Assembly (NCBI GenBank): GCA_961205875.1
Contig: OY540814.1
Location: forward strand, 14,676,993 to 14,740,992
Direction: 5' to 3'
DNA length: 64,000 bases
Source of the DNA: Sialis fuliginosa
Lineage: Eukaryota; Arthropoda; Insecta; Megaloptera; Sialidae
Shown here: positions 10,946 to 23,760 of the stretch, in pieces
Numbering within the stretch: the stretch's first letter is position 1
Layout of the letters: every line of letters begins with the position of its first letter
Made by a program: the position numbers and the translations under genes
Notes under the pieces: model-generated
The model's database searches: none
Seen by the model: only the letters and a program-made list of their open reading frames with translations
What the model was told of the DNA's origin: nothing

Positions 10946-13900
10946 ATTTAAATTCTAAATAAGAAAGTTCTGATCCAATGAAAAAATATATTGTAAAACA
11001 AAACTTTGCAAAAAAAATTACAAAAATAATAATGTTATAAATACAAATTAAAATGAAAATGAAAAAATCGTTTCTGAATCCATTCACATCTTCACTAACA
11101 AGTAAGCCGCACACCCCACAAAATGGGAAACAAAACTAATAATAATAAGTTCTTCCCAATCTTGTTTCCAATCTAAGTTTGTTTTTTACATGAACAAACT
11201 TCTTGTTTAAATTATAAATTAGAAGATTGCGTTTTCTTTTATTGTATACACCTACATAAGGATGTTTTTCTAACTGTTGCTTTTTGTTTCCTCGGGCCAC
11301 TTCAATATATATAATTTTTAAAATTCACATTATACAAGAAAAAAAAACATGTCTATTTATTATGAAAAAACTTTTTTAATTTGGTTTCAATGTTTATTTT
11401 AAATTTAGAACAGTGTGCTTTAACTTACAATTAGACGCGATTATTTCTAAAGAGTTAAATAAATTATATTTTATACCTACCAGTAAAATATTTAGATGGA
11501 CTGCCATCTCTTTTGATTTTGTTTATAATTTTATTAGAAAATATCAATTCGTTTGAAATTTACTAATTTTATACTTTTATAATAGAAAAATAAATATTCT
11601 ACACATTTTCACGTAAGATGCGTCAATCTTGAGATATTTTGAAAAGTAATTTTAGGATACAATCCCTCCTCTTACAAATGATACTAATCAGACTCAATTA
11701 ACAAACCAGGTTTCAGTAAAAACTATCTGAGATAGACAGACACAGAACGAAATGTGTTGGTTTTGACCTGAAATGATCAAATTGGAAATTTGACATCGGA
11801 GAAGAAATGTTTTTCTGCTTTCAGTAATGATTACATATTGTACGGATATAGTAAGTAAGCAATAATGTTCAAAGAAAGCGATTTATTTCAGTTTTTACTA
11901 ATTTTGTTAATTTAGCATTTTTCAGAAATAATGAATGAGTTTTTTTAGATTGCTCCAATTTTTGACATAAAAAATAAATAAAATAAAAACCTAAAATTCT
12001 TCTGTTATAGTTTAAGAAGTGACTATTCATTAATTCGTAGTGGTATACTTTTAACTATTAAAATTAGTGAATATTCACTATGAATTAGTGATTTCTATCT
12101 AATTCAGTTTTAGAGAGTAGGCTATAATGTATAAAATTTTAAATAAATCAAGAGAGGGAGGAATATATCCGTTATTTGGAGATCTTACTGTACCAACATA
12201 CAACCTCTACATATTTAATGTGATTAAGTAAATATGCAGATATACTCAAATTAGGATTTTATATAACTCGTATATATATAACAAAAATACATGAAGGCAA
12301 ATGAAAATTTTAGATGTAATGATCAAAGCAATAATTTGTTTATACTGTGCATCATAAAAAAACCTTTGAAGTGATGGGAGATAGAAAGTTAATACAACTA
12401 AATAATATTAATCTTTTTGACATACAAAATTCTGTATCAATTTTTTAATCCTAAGAGATTGATTATATTTATATATAATACCAATACTGATGAGTAAATG
12501 AAAAATGTGTCTACTACGTACTGGAATAATACAGCTTGCATAAAAAATTGCGAGTTCTGTAATATGATGAAAATACAATTGTATGTATGTGAAAAATATT
12601 TAATTATTTCGGGATTATGCTATATTAATAGATTTTATTCAGTATTATTTATTATTACATGATACATTTTAACATGGGATGCATAAAAAACAATTTTCAA
12701 ATGCTTGTAACTTATTAATTGTTTTTTTGTTGAAAGAAATTTACTCTTCGATTCGAGTTTTACTTTAGCAATAAAACAGTGTTTAAAAACCAATAAAATC
12801 TGTAGAGTTTAAATAAAATCACAGAAAGCCAATTTTAAAAACAACCATTATGTATATGAAATCTAAATCTTTCTTTTTTATGTGAAAAAAATTTGTCATG
12901 TTTTAGTGAAGGGAAAAAAATTTAAAGTAACACAGTCGGACTAATTTTAGTCATAAAATAAATAAAACAATGCAAAATTAAGATTGAGTTTACACCTTTA
13001 AAATGTATTTTTGTTTTGTGGCATTTTAAAACCGAGACTCTTAAATAGAGACTCGTCTCCTCAAAATTTAATTCAATCTCGTATCGTCCGTGTTTAAGAC
13101 AATCTCGTCTCGGCTTACGTTACTTTAGTTCACGCGTTATTAATAGTATTTTACCGTATATAACTTATTAAAAGTTATTTTCGAAACTATATGACCATAT
13201 TGGATGCTGTAAAGGGCAAATTATATCTACATTAATTACTTATGACGATGAAATAATTTATTTCGATAAGGATTATTATTTTGCAGGTCATAAGTCCACG
13301 TAAACAGAACAGCCATTGTGGCTTAAATATAAAAGTTAGATATATGGTAGATCTTTTGATTCCACACAGTTATTTACTACATTATTTTGTTCAATATTTA
13401 ACAGTTTAGGCAGTGTATTGCAAAAGAGCATGCTGGCGGCAAACTTTTTTCCGACTTGATTTACTATTATCGTCACTACTTATTCTTTACGTAACAAATG
13501 CTTATACCTATAACGTAACAAAATATATCCTATAACCTGGCCAAAGAACATATAAGCGCACTAACGGACAGACAGACTGAGAAACATTGAGCTTTATATA
13601 TATTAAGAATGGTATTATTAACTAGAACGGTTTATCCCTATCATTAAGTTTGAGACATGCTGTATAGAACTGTATACTGTATACTTAATACACTGATATA
13701 GTAGATGGGATAAGCTTATAGCGATGCAAATACGCGCTGTAGAGTAAGCAATTAGCTTATCTGTTTATAATTATTGTGGCGGTGCGCCGACATACTGATT
13801 GATATGCAAATGCTCCCTCCACAGGTTACTAGATACAGCATGTCATAGGCGTCGAGACGACAGTAATTAAAACTTGTCGCGTGCTTATTTTGTTTGCTTA

Positions 13901-14255
13901 GATCATATCTACTCACTACTCACTTACTTTAGTTATTTGTATTGCTTAATGTACATATAACATTCATATGAATGTATGTATTTAAGGACGTGTACTGGAT
14001 AAATAGCTGAAATCAATAGAATTTGATGGAACATAAATTTAAAACGTTAGTATAAAAGTGAAATGGACTTTTTGGGGAAACGACGCGGGTGTAATGATAA
14101 CATGTTTTGATGTAAATAGGTAGAAACAAATACTAGATATTTTTTAAACTCTCACAATATGAAATAGATACGTGTAAAGACATTGATACAAAATTATAAT
14201 ATTAATAATAGACGGTACAATTTTTAATAAAATAAAAATATTTAAAATAACTTAT
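10946..14255. other. AT-rich intronic DNA, a few small palindromes
   Basis: No gene is supported. A 15-bp inverted pair lies at 12028..12042 and 12076..12090 ('cattaattcgtagtg' against 'cactatgaattagtg', one mismatch). Two octamer motifs ATGCAAAT occur at 13724..13731 and 13804..13811 within a GC-richer patch (13720..13880). Around 13025..13120 'gagactcgtctc' and 'caatctcgtctcgg' form loosely repeated text. Confidence 0.4.
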
Positions 14256-15155
14256 TAGTCCAGTGAATGAAGCAATTTGATGGGAAATTTTCCGGAACAG
14301 CAATTTTATGGTTGATTCTTATAGATTTTGAACCGCTAAACACGAAAAAAATAACGCGCCCGCGTGAGAAGTGGGGCTTCACTCCTAAAAATGGGATAAA
14401 AGGGTGAACATCGAGTTTTTTCCCCGTTTTTTTGATTTATTTCAAAAACTAAATCGACGATGGGGTTATATTATGGTTGATATTTAAAGCTGATACTCAA
14501 ATGAATCAATTGAGACCAAAAACTTTTTTTCTTATGTAGCCTTGATCGTAGGTATAAATAGAAGCTACAAGTGCAATTTGGTAAAAAAATATTGATTCCT
14601 GATTTTTTTACTTGGTTTTTAGTGCAACAAAAATTTAAAAAAACAATTTGTGACTCACCCTTAAATATTAGCTAATATCATTGGTAAATCTATTCATATT
14701 TGGCTATATTATGGTTGATCTCAGTTCCTTGGAGCTTTAGGAAGAATTTAAGCCAATATACGAGTCTGTGCGATTATGTGCCCCAGAGTTATTCAATTTT
14801 TACTGATTAGGACCGAAAATTAACAATTTTACGGCTTTTTCACCCTCAGGAAGGGGTGTTTTTTGATTAAATTTTATCTAACTGGTCTCAATTGATTCAT
14901 TTGAGTATCAGCTACAAATATTAACCATAATATAACCCCATCGTCGATTTAGTTTTTGAAATAAATCAAAAAAACGGGAAAAAAACTCGATGTTCACCCT
15001 TTTACCCCATTTTTAGGGGTGAAGCCCCACTTCTCACGCGGGCGCGTTATTTTTTTCGTGTTCAGCGGTTCAAAATCTATAAGAATCAACCATAAAATTG
15101 CTGTTCCGGAAAATTTCCCATTTTGACCGTTTTTTCTGCTTCATTGGCTGGACTA
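14256..15155. mobile_element. Long foldback element, 900 bp, arms of about 263 and 273 bp
   Basis: The left arm (14256..14518) starts TAGTCCAG(tg)AATGAAGCA and ends 'caattgagacca'. The right arm (14883..15155) is its reverse complement, ending TGCTTCATTGGCTGGACTA. The arms share long stretches including 'gggaaattttccggaacagc', 'aacgcgcccgcgtgagaagt' and 'atcgacgatggggttatatt'. The right arm has about 10 extra bases near its outer end ('aaaaaacggtc' side). The spacer is 364 bp with no coding frame. Both ends adjoin TA. Confidence 0.9.
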
Positions 15156-15359
15156 TATTAGCATTTGTAATTTAAAATTCAGTTAAATAATAATTAAAGT
15201 TATTACAAATATTTTTATCATACCTACTTACTTAGTTTTAAAATTTATATAAAACTATACAAACTATACATCCATAAAAACAAATAACAATTATAAGATC
15301 TTTTTAATAAAATACAGTTTCATATTTTGTATTAATATTATGTTACCACTGACTTTATA

Positions 15360-15372
15360 CCCCCCCCCCCCC
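15360..15372 (+). repeat. Homopolymer run of 13 C
   Basis: Thirteen consecutive C in AT-rich DNA, followed by a 'tctcttatctctc' pyrimidine tail. Similar runs occur at 16349..16360 (12 C), 22228..22245 (18 C), 26926..26935 (10 C) and, as G, at 397..411 and 32805..32818. Confidence 0.95.
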
Positions 15373-15887
15373 TCTCTTATCTCTCATAGTCTATCTTACA
15401 TGCGCCCACTTTTGATACGTTCTCAAACTATGTATTTTACCATTGTCTCGTTTAAATAAATTAATAGATACCATCTTGAAATTTGGTTGTTTATTAATAC
15501 TGTTTGTGTAGCAAGTGAGAGAGAATGAGAATCGTGTTCTCTGTCTTTTGGGGGGATATATTAGATATCGAAACATATGTATGTTGATTGTGTTATGATT
15601 ATAATTGATTGTTAATTTGAATACATTATTGTATCAATTGGTTAATTTACGGGCTTTATTTTTGGCATGTATAATTTTGTAATTTTGCTTGAATTATTTT
15701 AATTAATTATTTATATTTTGATGGGACTTTCATTGTACGATAGCCTTAGACCCAAAAACCAGTATTAACGAAACTTTACAAGTGATATTGAAAAAAATCT
15801 TATTTAACAAATTCTATGAAAATTAAATGTACTGAATAAAGAATATTTCAACAATAAATCACGCTTACTTGTTTACACATTTATACC

Positions 15888-16212
15888 CGGTATTATAAAG
15901 AATTTAAACGCATTTGCTTCCAACTAACGCTACTGGGAGTCAATTTGTTGTGAAATTGCTCGATATTTTAAAGCAGTGGTAATAAATGTATTATAATGTA
16001 AATGCTATGCATTTTATGAGATACACTTGTCAGCACTTATTTTAAGTCGCTGATTTCTACTTAATACGCATGCGTCAAAGTAATTTTATGTACGATTTCA
16101 TTGGTTACATTTGTCAGTGGTTGTCATTTATATTTAATGCCTAGCTCCTAGCAGATAGCGTTAGCTGGGAGCTAATTTGAATTTGCAGTGAGGCAAATTC
16201 TTTATAATACCG
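15888..16212. mobile_element. MITE, 325 bp, TIR CGGTATTATAAAGAATTT
   Basis: The left end (15888..15905) reads CGGTATTATAAAGAATTT, and the right end (16195..16212) is its exact complement. Further in, 'aacta(a)cgctactgggag' on the left mirrors 'gatagcgttagctgggagct' on the right, so inner complementarity extends further. The interior is non-coding. Superfamily unassigned. Confidence 0.8.
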
Positions 16213-16348
16213 AATATTAAAATTTTTGAATTGTTAAAGAAAATTTTCTTACAACGGTAGATGAAAAAAATCATTAAAAAATTATTATTGTAATGTTTTC
16301 TTCTTGCAGTTTTTGATATATAAATAGGTTAATATCGCATTATTTTTA

Positions 16349-16360
16349 CCCCCCCCCCCC
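16349..16360 (+). repeat. Homopolymer run of 12 C
   Basis: Twelve consecutive C following 'tatttttac', with 'actcacgtctc' after it. It is about 1 kb from the 15360 run and has similar downstream text ('tctct'), which hints at a shared repeat family. Confidence 0.9.
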
Positions 16361-16479
16361 ACTCACGTCTCTTCACAGCACTGTACAAACAAATTACACA
16401 TATGACATTATGTAATTAACAATCCCTTGCACAGGGCATATTAAATTATACAACTAGACAAAGCGGGAAACAAAGAATG

Positions 16480-16610
16480 CATATCTGTGTGGGCGTACGC
16501 ACTACTGGATCTTTGGCCTATCCTGGATTGCTCCGGCGCGTCTTTTATTCGGTCCTCGTTTCCGTCACGGAAGACTTTGTCACGCTAATAAACTGCAGTG
16601 TCCGATTTAA
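16480..16610. other. GC-rich island in intron
   Basis: About 130 bp near 50% GC ('gggcgtacgcactactgg', 'ctccggcgcgtc', 'tccgtcacggaag') in an otherwise AT-rich interval. All frames I read on the minus strand hit stops, so it is not an obvious exon. It could be a conserved non-coding element or part of an LTR. Confidence 0.35.
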
Positions 16611-16739
16611 AGGTTTGGTCAAATAAATAGTGATTTTTTGGGGGGTTATTTTTTAGATTTAAATCTCAAGACTGAGGTTTATGTTACCAAGTTTTATAAA
16701 GTATTTGGTGCTTAGTAAAATACATAAAGTTAATCATTT

Positions 16740-17110
16740 TGACTTGTGAACGATACAACTTACTCAAAAATAATAAAAAATATAGCACAAGTTTGAGTTA
16801 CACGAAAAAAGTACGAAATACATTTTTTTACATGGTAGTGGTGCTACGTACAAATATTAGGTATCGTTATTAAAAAATATTAAAATATATTCTGGTGTTT
16901 TTAAACGACAATACAGCTTAAAAAAATTAAATATTGTACGAGATCAACTTACTAAAATAACAATAAAATATGTAATACATGGTGAAGGTGCTGTGCACAC
17001 ATAATGTATTTGTATTGAAAAATTACTCATAAACAAATGAAAACAACACAGAAGATATATGTTAATAAAAAATACATAGTGGAGGTACGATTTACAAATA
17101 AAAATAAATA
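16740..17110 (+). repeat. Degenerate tandem repeat
   Basis: The motifs 'caactta(c)t(c/a)aaaaataa...aaaatat' (about 16758 and 16943) and 'atacat...tggt(a/g)..ggtgct' (about 16818, 16976 and, weaker, 17071) recur in the same order with a spacing of roughly 160-185 bp. That suggests two to three decayed units. Confidence 0.4.
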
Positions 17111-17953
17111 TATTGTTGAAAAAAATGGTTTCTGCAAAATTTAAACGAATTATGCTGCGACTAATAACGTAGAATTAAATCTTTCTTTTTTTTATGTTAT
17201 TGTATATTTGAATTGAAGGAAGGGGATGGGTAATTATAAACGGGACTATGTAAGCTATCCGTTGATCTTTTATTTAATGTTCTATGATTCTTAGTTCCGG
17301 AGATATAAACGTTCTATATCTTTATATCTACATTTATTTCTATATCTATATCTACATGACTGAAAAATTAATAAATATTTAAGATTTTTATAACACATAA
17401 TTATTTAAAAATATTTCGATGGAAATGTTATGTATAACTCTATTACTAAATTTTAAACTTCTACATAAAAGGTTTCTACATATTCAATATAAATCGAGTT
17501 TATAATAATTTTAACAAAAAATAATAAAGAATTTAGTTAATGGAGAACTCATAAAATACCTACAAAGAAATATCCCAATTATAGTCGAATAGTCTCATTA
17601 GATTGTTTGTTTTTTTCTTTTTAAAATAACATTTTTTTATTACCTTTAGAAATGATTAATTATAATTCATTTGTAAATGCCATTAGTCTGAAATATGTAT
17701 ACATAAAGTACAAAGAATAAAAGCTTTTATGAACTCCTACTTGGCTGTTTGTTTTTTTTTTTGGTAAATACTTTCTTTCTCCAAAAAGTTTTACTTCAAT
17801 ATTTAATAAAAATAAATTCAATACAGATATGTAAAATTTTATTATATAAGTACCTTACTTTTGATTAAACGTTTAAATACATAAATGGTATATTTTTAAT
17901 AATAAATTGAGTAGTTCTCTAACTTTTTATATAGAATTAAATTTACATTGCTG

Positions 17954-18413
17954 AGAATTTGGTCTAGATCAAAAACTTACTAAACGCTTTCTACAGAGCA
18001 TTAAATTGTAGTGTATTTGGTCTGGATATAAGAGTACTGGGTAAAAAATATTATTTAATTAACACTGCTTCCAAACCGATTTCTACTTTAACAATTAATA
18101 AATATCGTACGTATAACTATCATTCAAATTTAGTACTTTGCAAAAAGCGTTTTAATCTAGACCTGGAGTCGACAAAAATTTGAGTCAATCTGTCTTACAC
18201 AACAAAATGTAACAAAATCACAAATATCCTTTTCTTTGCGTGCACCAAAAATATTTATATCTCGAAATGTGCTTTACGTAGGTTGATACATTCAGTGTTC
18301 ATTTGTGTACTCGAATTTATTTTTATTTTTACTTTAAATTTTAGTTCTTTAGAGTCTCACGTACGTACCAAATAAATCCGCCGTTTGCCGACCCCTGGCC
18401 TAGATCAAATTCT
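17954..18413. mobile_element. Older MITE with a hAT-like MITE nested in its right TIR
   Basis: The left TIR reads 'agaatttggtctagatcaaaa' from 17954. The right TIR is split: 'ttttaatctagacc' (ending 18163) and 'aaattct' (18407..18413) together complement the left TIR once the intervening hAT-like element and one copy of its target duplication are ignored. This directly shows the order of insertion. The outer element is otherwise non-coding. Confidence 0.65.
18164..18398. mobile_element. hAT-like MITE, about 235 bp, 8-bp target duplication
   Basis: The right end reads TTTGCCGACCCCTGG, that is CCAGGGGTCGGCAAA inward, a typical hAT-type TIR. The left end reads (CC)TGGAGTCGACAAA. The flanks are TCTAGACC (18156..18163) and CCTAGATC (18399..18406), an 8-bp duplication with 6 of 8 matches. 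The exact first base is uncertain by one. No coding frame. Confidence 0.65.
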
Positions 18414-20280
18414 TTATAAATATGGACATAAGACTTATATTTTTTATTACATATAATATTATTATAATAAATCAGAACTGAATTACTGTCATGTTTACTG
18501 ATGTTAAAAATATAAATTATCAAGGGAAATCTACAAAAACTAGTACATAAAATAGTAAATTAGATAGCGGACATATTTGCGATTAAATTTTTGGTAAAAT
18601 TCCAAGAAATTTTATACCATCCTGTATACGTGAGAATCAAATAGCTTTTCTGATGCATAAAGTACGTTTCTTTGAAAGAAATTCAGAACTTATCACAAGT
18701 TATATAAAACTAACCTAGTTTTAATAAGCCAGGTGTTAATTTCCACCAGTAAGAAACAAACATCACGTTCATATTTCTTGGTACTATTTACGGAATCGAA
18801 ATCTAATTTACCGATTGCAGGTTACAAGGTCGGTAATGTAGCTCACCTGCAGATATGGCGTATTGCCAACAACAAAGTTTCTAAAACTTTGATTTGAATA
18901 CAAGTATATTTTGATTTCAAACCTTCTTAATTATTTGCTAATATATACAATATACATAGATAATAACTAAACTTGTATTATATAATTTTTTTCAAGCTCG
19001 TTAGTCTCGAAAAAGTAATTCCCATCTTACCCAAAAGCAACTGTGGTGTAACACTGTAACTAATTTTCTACAAAAGAATTGAATGGATTTTAAGAAACCA
19101 TGACCGATTATAACATCAGCTTTTGTATTTATTTATAAAAATAAATAATATAAAAGGAATTCAACGTCGTAGAATGAGTTTTAAGTTACAGGACTCTATT
19201 GAAAATTAATTTAAATTGTATTTTTTTGATCAAATTAAAAATGGAAACAAAGCATTCAAATGAATAACGGTGTTTTAATTAGATACAATTACATTCACTC
19301 AATGAATTACTTCATAATTGTTTTCTTTTTCACCCAAGAAGATCATAAGAAATATAATTTACGTTCTTTTTGTTTTTGTAATCCTGCAATTGTTGAAAAT
19401 ATTTAGATTTCAGGAATTATATTACAGATACGCTTGAATAACTAAAATCAGAGATGTTAAGCATACACATATTTTTTAAGAATTAAAATTAGATTGAAAT
19501 TTAATTAAAATTCTGTACAGTCAGATAATAAGATAAATTTTGAATATGTTGTTTCCACGTCTGTAGCTTTAAAACTGATTCATAAAAAACTGAAAAAATG
19601 GGAGCAGATTATAAGGAATATGAGTCATTCCAGAAAAAATAGTTTAATTTATATCAGAATTTATAGTAAGTAATGACTTACAGATCAAAAGTTTTCATGG
19701 GCACAAGATCCGAAAATAGATAGTTTTTTTAAATGAATCAGGGTCAACTTTTAGAACCACTTTTTTCATGAAATATCTGTGAGAGTTTTGGACTCTCACG
19801 ATTTTTTTAAATTGGAAACCGTCAATTTAAGAGGAAAAGTACAAAAAACGTTTTTAAACAAATTTAAACAATTCTCCAAGTTTTATTGGATCAAAATAAA
19901 CACCTTTTTTTTATTTCGCCTCAAACTGAAGTTTTCCGAGTAAAAAAATTGTGAAAGTCCAAAAATCACCAGTTATTTTGCTAAATATCATTACTTTAAT
20001 CTTAAAAATTGTCCATAGATCAAGTTATGGCAATTATAACTTTTGATCAGGATCATAAAAAGAATCATTACCTATTTTTCCAGCATATTTGAGTGAAACA
20101 CAAGTTCCATAAGAAAAGTGAGGGGTTCTTTATCGCAGTATTAACAAGAGAACAAATATTATTGGATCTGATATAATTTTGAAATTTTAATGCCCCTCTC
20201 TAATTTAAACGAAAAACAATATGCAGAAATATATACCTCGCATAGTAATACCGTCAATAGTGAAATAGTGTAACATAGGT
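18414..20280. other. AT-rich intronic DNA; possible decayed inverted-repeat element near 19620..20095
   Basis: No gene is seen. 'gatcaaaagtt' at about 19684 and its complement at about 20039, with similar flanking text ('ccagaaaaaatag' against 'ctatttttccagc'), suggest a decayed element with inverted ends. Boundaries are not clear. Confidence 0.3.
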
Positions 20281-20332
20281 AACCTTTACACAGATATGTA
20301 CCTAAACCACCGGTCAACATTCAACACAGAAC

Positions 20333-20370
20333 TATAAATACCCAGCCTCGATCAATATCATAAATCCAGT
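20333..20370 (+). promoter_or_regulatory. TATA box with Inr-like site (weak candidate promoter)
   Basis: TATAAATA (20333..20340) is followed 35 bp later by an initiator-like TCCAGTAG (A at 20368). The spacing is a little long and the Inr differs from the arthropod consensus TCAGT. A possible acceptor 'attgtttcag' with a following ATG lies at about 20725..20737, but only a 38-codon frame follows. With no recognisable product this is a weak candidate; TATAAATA occurs often by chance here. Confidence 0.15.
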
Positions 20371-23335
20371 AGCAACATACAAATTAGTGAAATTATATGT
20401 ATTATACACATGTTGTAGTGAAGCGGTTTTAAATAGGAAATGTTTGTAGCGCGATTTTTTACCTCCCAGTTAAATAAGTTTGTTAGAAAATACGTGTTCG
20501 ATATCACCACACAATCAAATCAACTTTGTTGTATTAAACACAACTCGCATGCTTACAAGTCAGTCGTGAACTTTGCACGCGAACTTTAATTATAAGAACT
20601 TATTATAAGCCGTCACCTGAACCCAAACTTCTTATTAAAATATTTAACACTGTTTGAACATCTGAAATACTAGTTTTCCTGTATGATTTTATTAATGTTG
20701 ATGTGAACAAAATATTGTGAATTGTTTCAGAAACATGGGTGCGACTCGAGTGATTTATTTGGGGTTATATATGTATTTTTTTAAATCGATTTTTAAATTT
20801 TTGTACCTACTTGAGTTTAAAAGTTATTTTTCGCTATTAATATACTATTAACCGTTTGTTTGACTAAATTGAATAAACATACTTTAAAAAATAAAGACAT
20901 TTTTTGTCAAGTGCGAATCAAGCCTCGTGTATTAGTGTCGCGTATCGTAAAGATTTTATTTAAATTCGTTCGATTATTTTATTGTGAATTGCACTTGTGA
21001 ATACTAGTAATCATACAAGATAACAAACAATTTTTATTTTTTTTATTTGAGCGAAGTTAAAAACTAATTTAAAATAAACAGTGCAATTATTAGTTGCAGT
21101 TTAAATATTATTAAAAAGGTGTTGCATAATGTATTTATCATTTGTTTTATGTAGATTATAATTTTGAATTATTTTTCAAAAAATATGTAAGTGCGGTGAT
21201 TGCTGATATTTTTCTCTTAAAGTCGACCTCATTACACATTACACATATTCCATGTGTATTTTTTTTAAATTTTTCTCACATTTACTTTCCAAGATGTGGG
21301 CAAGAGACAATGTAAGTTTGTCCTCTACATATATAAACTAATTAATATTTAACTATGTACGTAGAAAATTCCAATAAAATCTATTCATATATTCAAAATT
21401 TGAATTATACTGCAACACTACTATTAACCTAACATCCGTAAACATAGAATTACCGCTGGCATATAAATGCAATTTAAAAGTTTGTACTAAAAAGTATAAC
21501 TCAATGGCATAGAAACTGTTTCGCTAACAACATTAGTTCGTCCGCTGTAGATAATATGTAAATTGACTAAAGTTATCCACATTCCCTAAGGCTGGAAACT
21601 GGCCGGATCATGCTATAAGGCTAAATCGCTAAATTCTATAACTTTTAATCCTTCTTATGTCTTTTACTTTATACCTACTTCTTGTATTGCTTTTTTATTG
21701 ATATTTTTATCATATCTTCATAAGTGGATGGTGTTATATTAGCTTTAGGTATTTTACAGTGTGATTTTTAGTTAACATTGGTCATTGTATTCACTGTTAT
21801 ATTCTATAATTTTGAATCCTTGAACTATCGCAACACTTGCTGCCTTGTCATATCTTAAGGATTCAGTTCATTTTTCCGTTTCAGATCAAAATAATTATTT
21901 TTAGTTCCGTGTCTGTCCATTGACAAATTCTAGTTTAGTTTGATAAGTGAGTATGGTTATTAGATGGTACTTTATAAAATTCGTCAAAATCTGGGTAGAG
22001 GTGGGGATGATCTCTCAAATTTGTTATACATATTTTAAATATCTCAAAAATAACATATACAAACTACGTAACATGACTTTGTAGAGTATAACATTTTCTA
22101 AAAAGGTGATTAAAACTTCTGTAGTTTCTTCGAAAATCATTTTCAGTATTTAGCATGAGGAAGCATCGTGTTAGCACTTTGTAATCTATTTTAACTACAG
22201 TATAAGTACATACGTATCTATATTTAGCCCCCCCCCCCCCCCCCCATCGTTAAACGATAAATATCAAATTATCTGAAAATAGAATATTAAACTCTAGCTC
22301 AAACTAATTAATAAAAACTTAGTATTTATTAATGAAATATTTAAACGATTTTATATGGGTTTAAAAGCATTCGCGGTGATCTTGATATGAATCTTAGCTT
22401 CTGGGTAAAAGTTAATATTTTTATTTTAAATTTTAATTACTTTACAAACAGAAGAATTGAAATTACATTAATATACATACATTACATACGTAGAAATTTA
22501 ATTATTTATATTATGTAATTCTTTTACACATTTTAAATAAGTAGACCCACTGAAATTTGCCCAATTTGCAGAGAGCTTTCGCTTTACCTTAAAGCTAAAA
22601 CTCTAGTCATGTTATATTTATACTTTTTAAATATTTACGAAAACGAGTAACCTTTTTACAAATTACTCAATACATTATTTCTATCTAAAAAGTAAGTAAT
22701 TTTGTAATTAAAATTTTAAAATTTATTCTTTATTTAAGAAACTGTTTCTTATTTTTCGTTTTTTGAATATTCCATAATCTTTAAATCTTTTTGATAATAT
22801 TAATTTAATCTACCTACATAAATATGTATGTATGTAAACATTTATCGTAGATAAATTATTTTATAATTTTCTTTGATGAATAATTTAATTAAGGCCAACA
22901 TCTATATCTAAATGGAATAACCAGTATTATTATTTCTTTCGTGTCAAACATATGCAGTCGGATATTGTTTTATTAGACCGCTACTTAACACCGATAGGAT
23001 TAGGTTTTGCCTCGTGGTGATCAGGGCAGGTGGCAGTTACGAGCTTAGATTAGGAAAGTTTATGGAAACTTGTCATACTTGCCAAAACTTGATGGGGGCC
23101 ATTTTTTCTCAAAAATCATTTTGTATATTCCATATACGTCGGTTAAAAATTTATAATATGAATTTAATTTGTAAAAACTTTTTTTAATGTTTAAATAAAA
23201 CCAAACTCAAAGACGAAATTTAAAACTGATGATTTTGTACCAAATTTTGTTAATATATTTATTTTAGAACGTCTTAATATTAACAAGAGAGCAAATATTT
23301 GTATATATTATATCTGAAATAACAATGATTACCAT
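20371..23335. other. AT-rich intronic DNA with one long C run
   Basis: Nothing coding is recognised. It contains the 18-C run (22228..22245) and the head of the repeat family described at 10636 (22366..22425, 'gcggtgatcttgatatgaat...cttctgggt'). Confidence 0.4.
22228..22245 (+). repeat. Homopolymer run of 18 C
   Basis: The longest of six G/C homopolymers in the window. It follows 'tatttag' and is followed by 'atcgttaaacgataaa', itself a small palindrome (atcgttaaacgat). Confidence 0.95.
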
Positions 23336-23760
23336 ATAAGGTACTGGCATCAGTCTTGGATATGACCCCAGTAATGGCTGTTTTTTAATCAAATGTACTG
23401 AATTAGAAATATTTGTTGATATTTGATTACTACCATTTCTGAATATTAATCTATATACATTTAACTGTCTTACAGCGCGATTTGATGCCAATCGGCCAAT
23501 AGGTGTCAAAATGGTAGACATTTTGTATCTTTTGTGTCGTAGTACTTATCATTTTGTAATCATCAACAAGTGTTCATCCCTGCGTGCTCATTACTGGTTT
23601 TATTTTATTTTTTTATTTGCGGACTTTGATAATTAAATTGATTAAATAAAGAGTTACTTGTTTAACATGAGTTTATGAGAATTACAAATAAGAAGCCTGT
23701 CAATCACAAAAACAGTAAACCTTGCTCTTATAGCGGCCATAACTGGTGTCAGTACCTTAT
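23336..23760 (+). mobile_element. MITE family M, copy 1 (full, 425 bp)
   Basis: The ends are inverted: left 'ataaggtactggcatcag', right '(ctggtg)tcagtaccttat', about 18-22 bp. The right two thirds (from about 23520) is shared with the copies at 24594..24870 and, inverted, 60534..60818: 'atcttttgtgtcgtagtact', 'attttgtaatcat', 'ttaaattgattaaataaaga', 'tgctcttatagcggccataa'. The left 180 bp is present only in this copy and holds the 5' part of a minus-strand open frame (see the findings). Confidence 0.8.
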
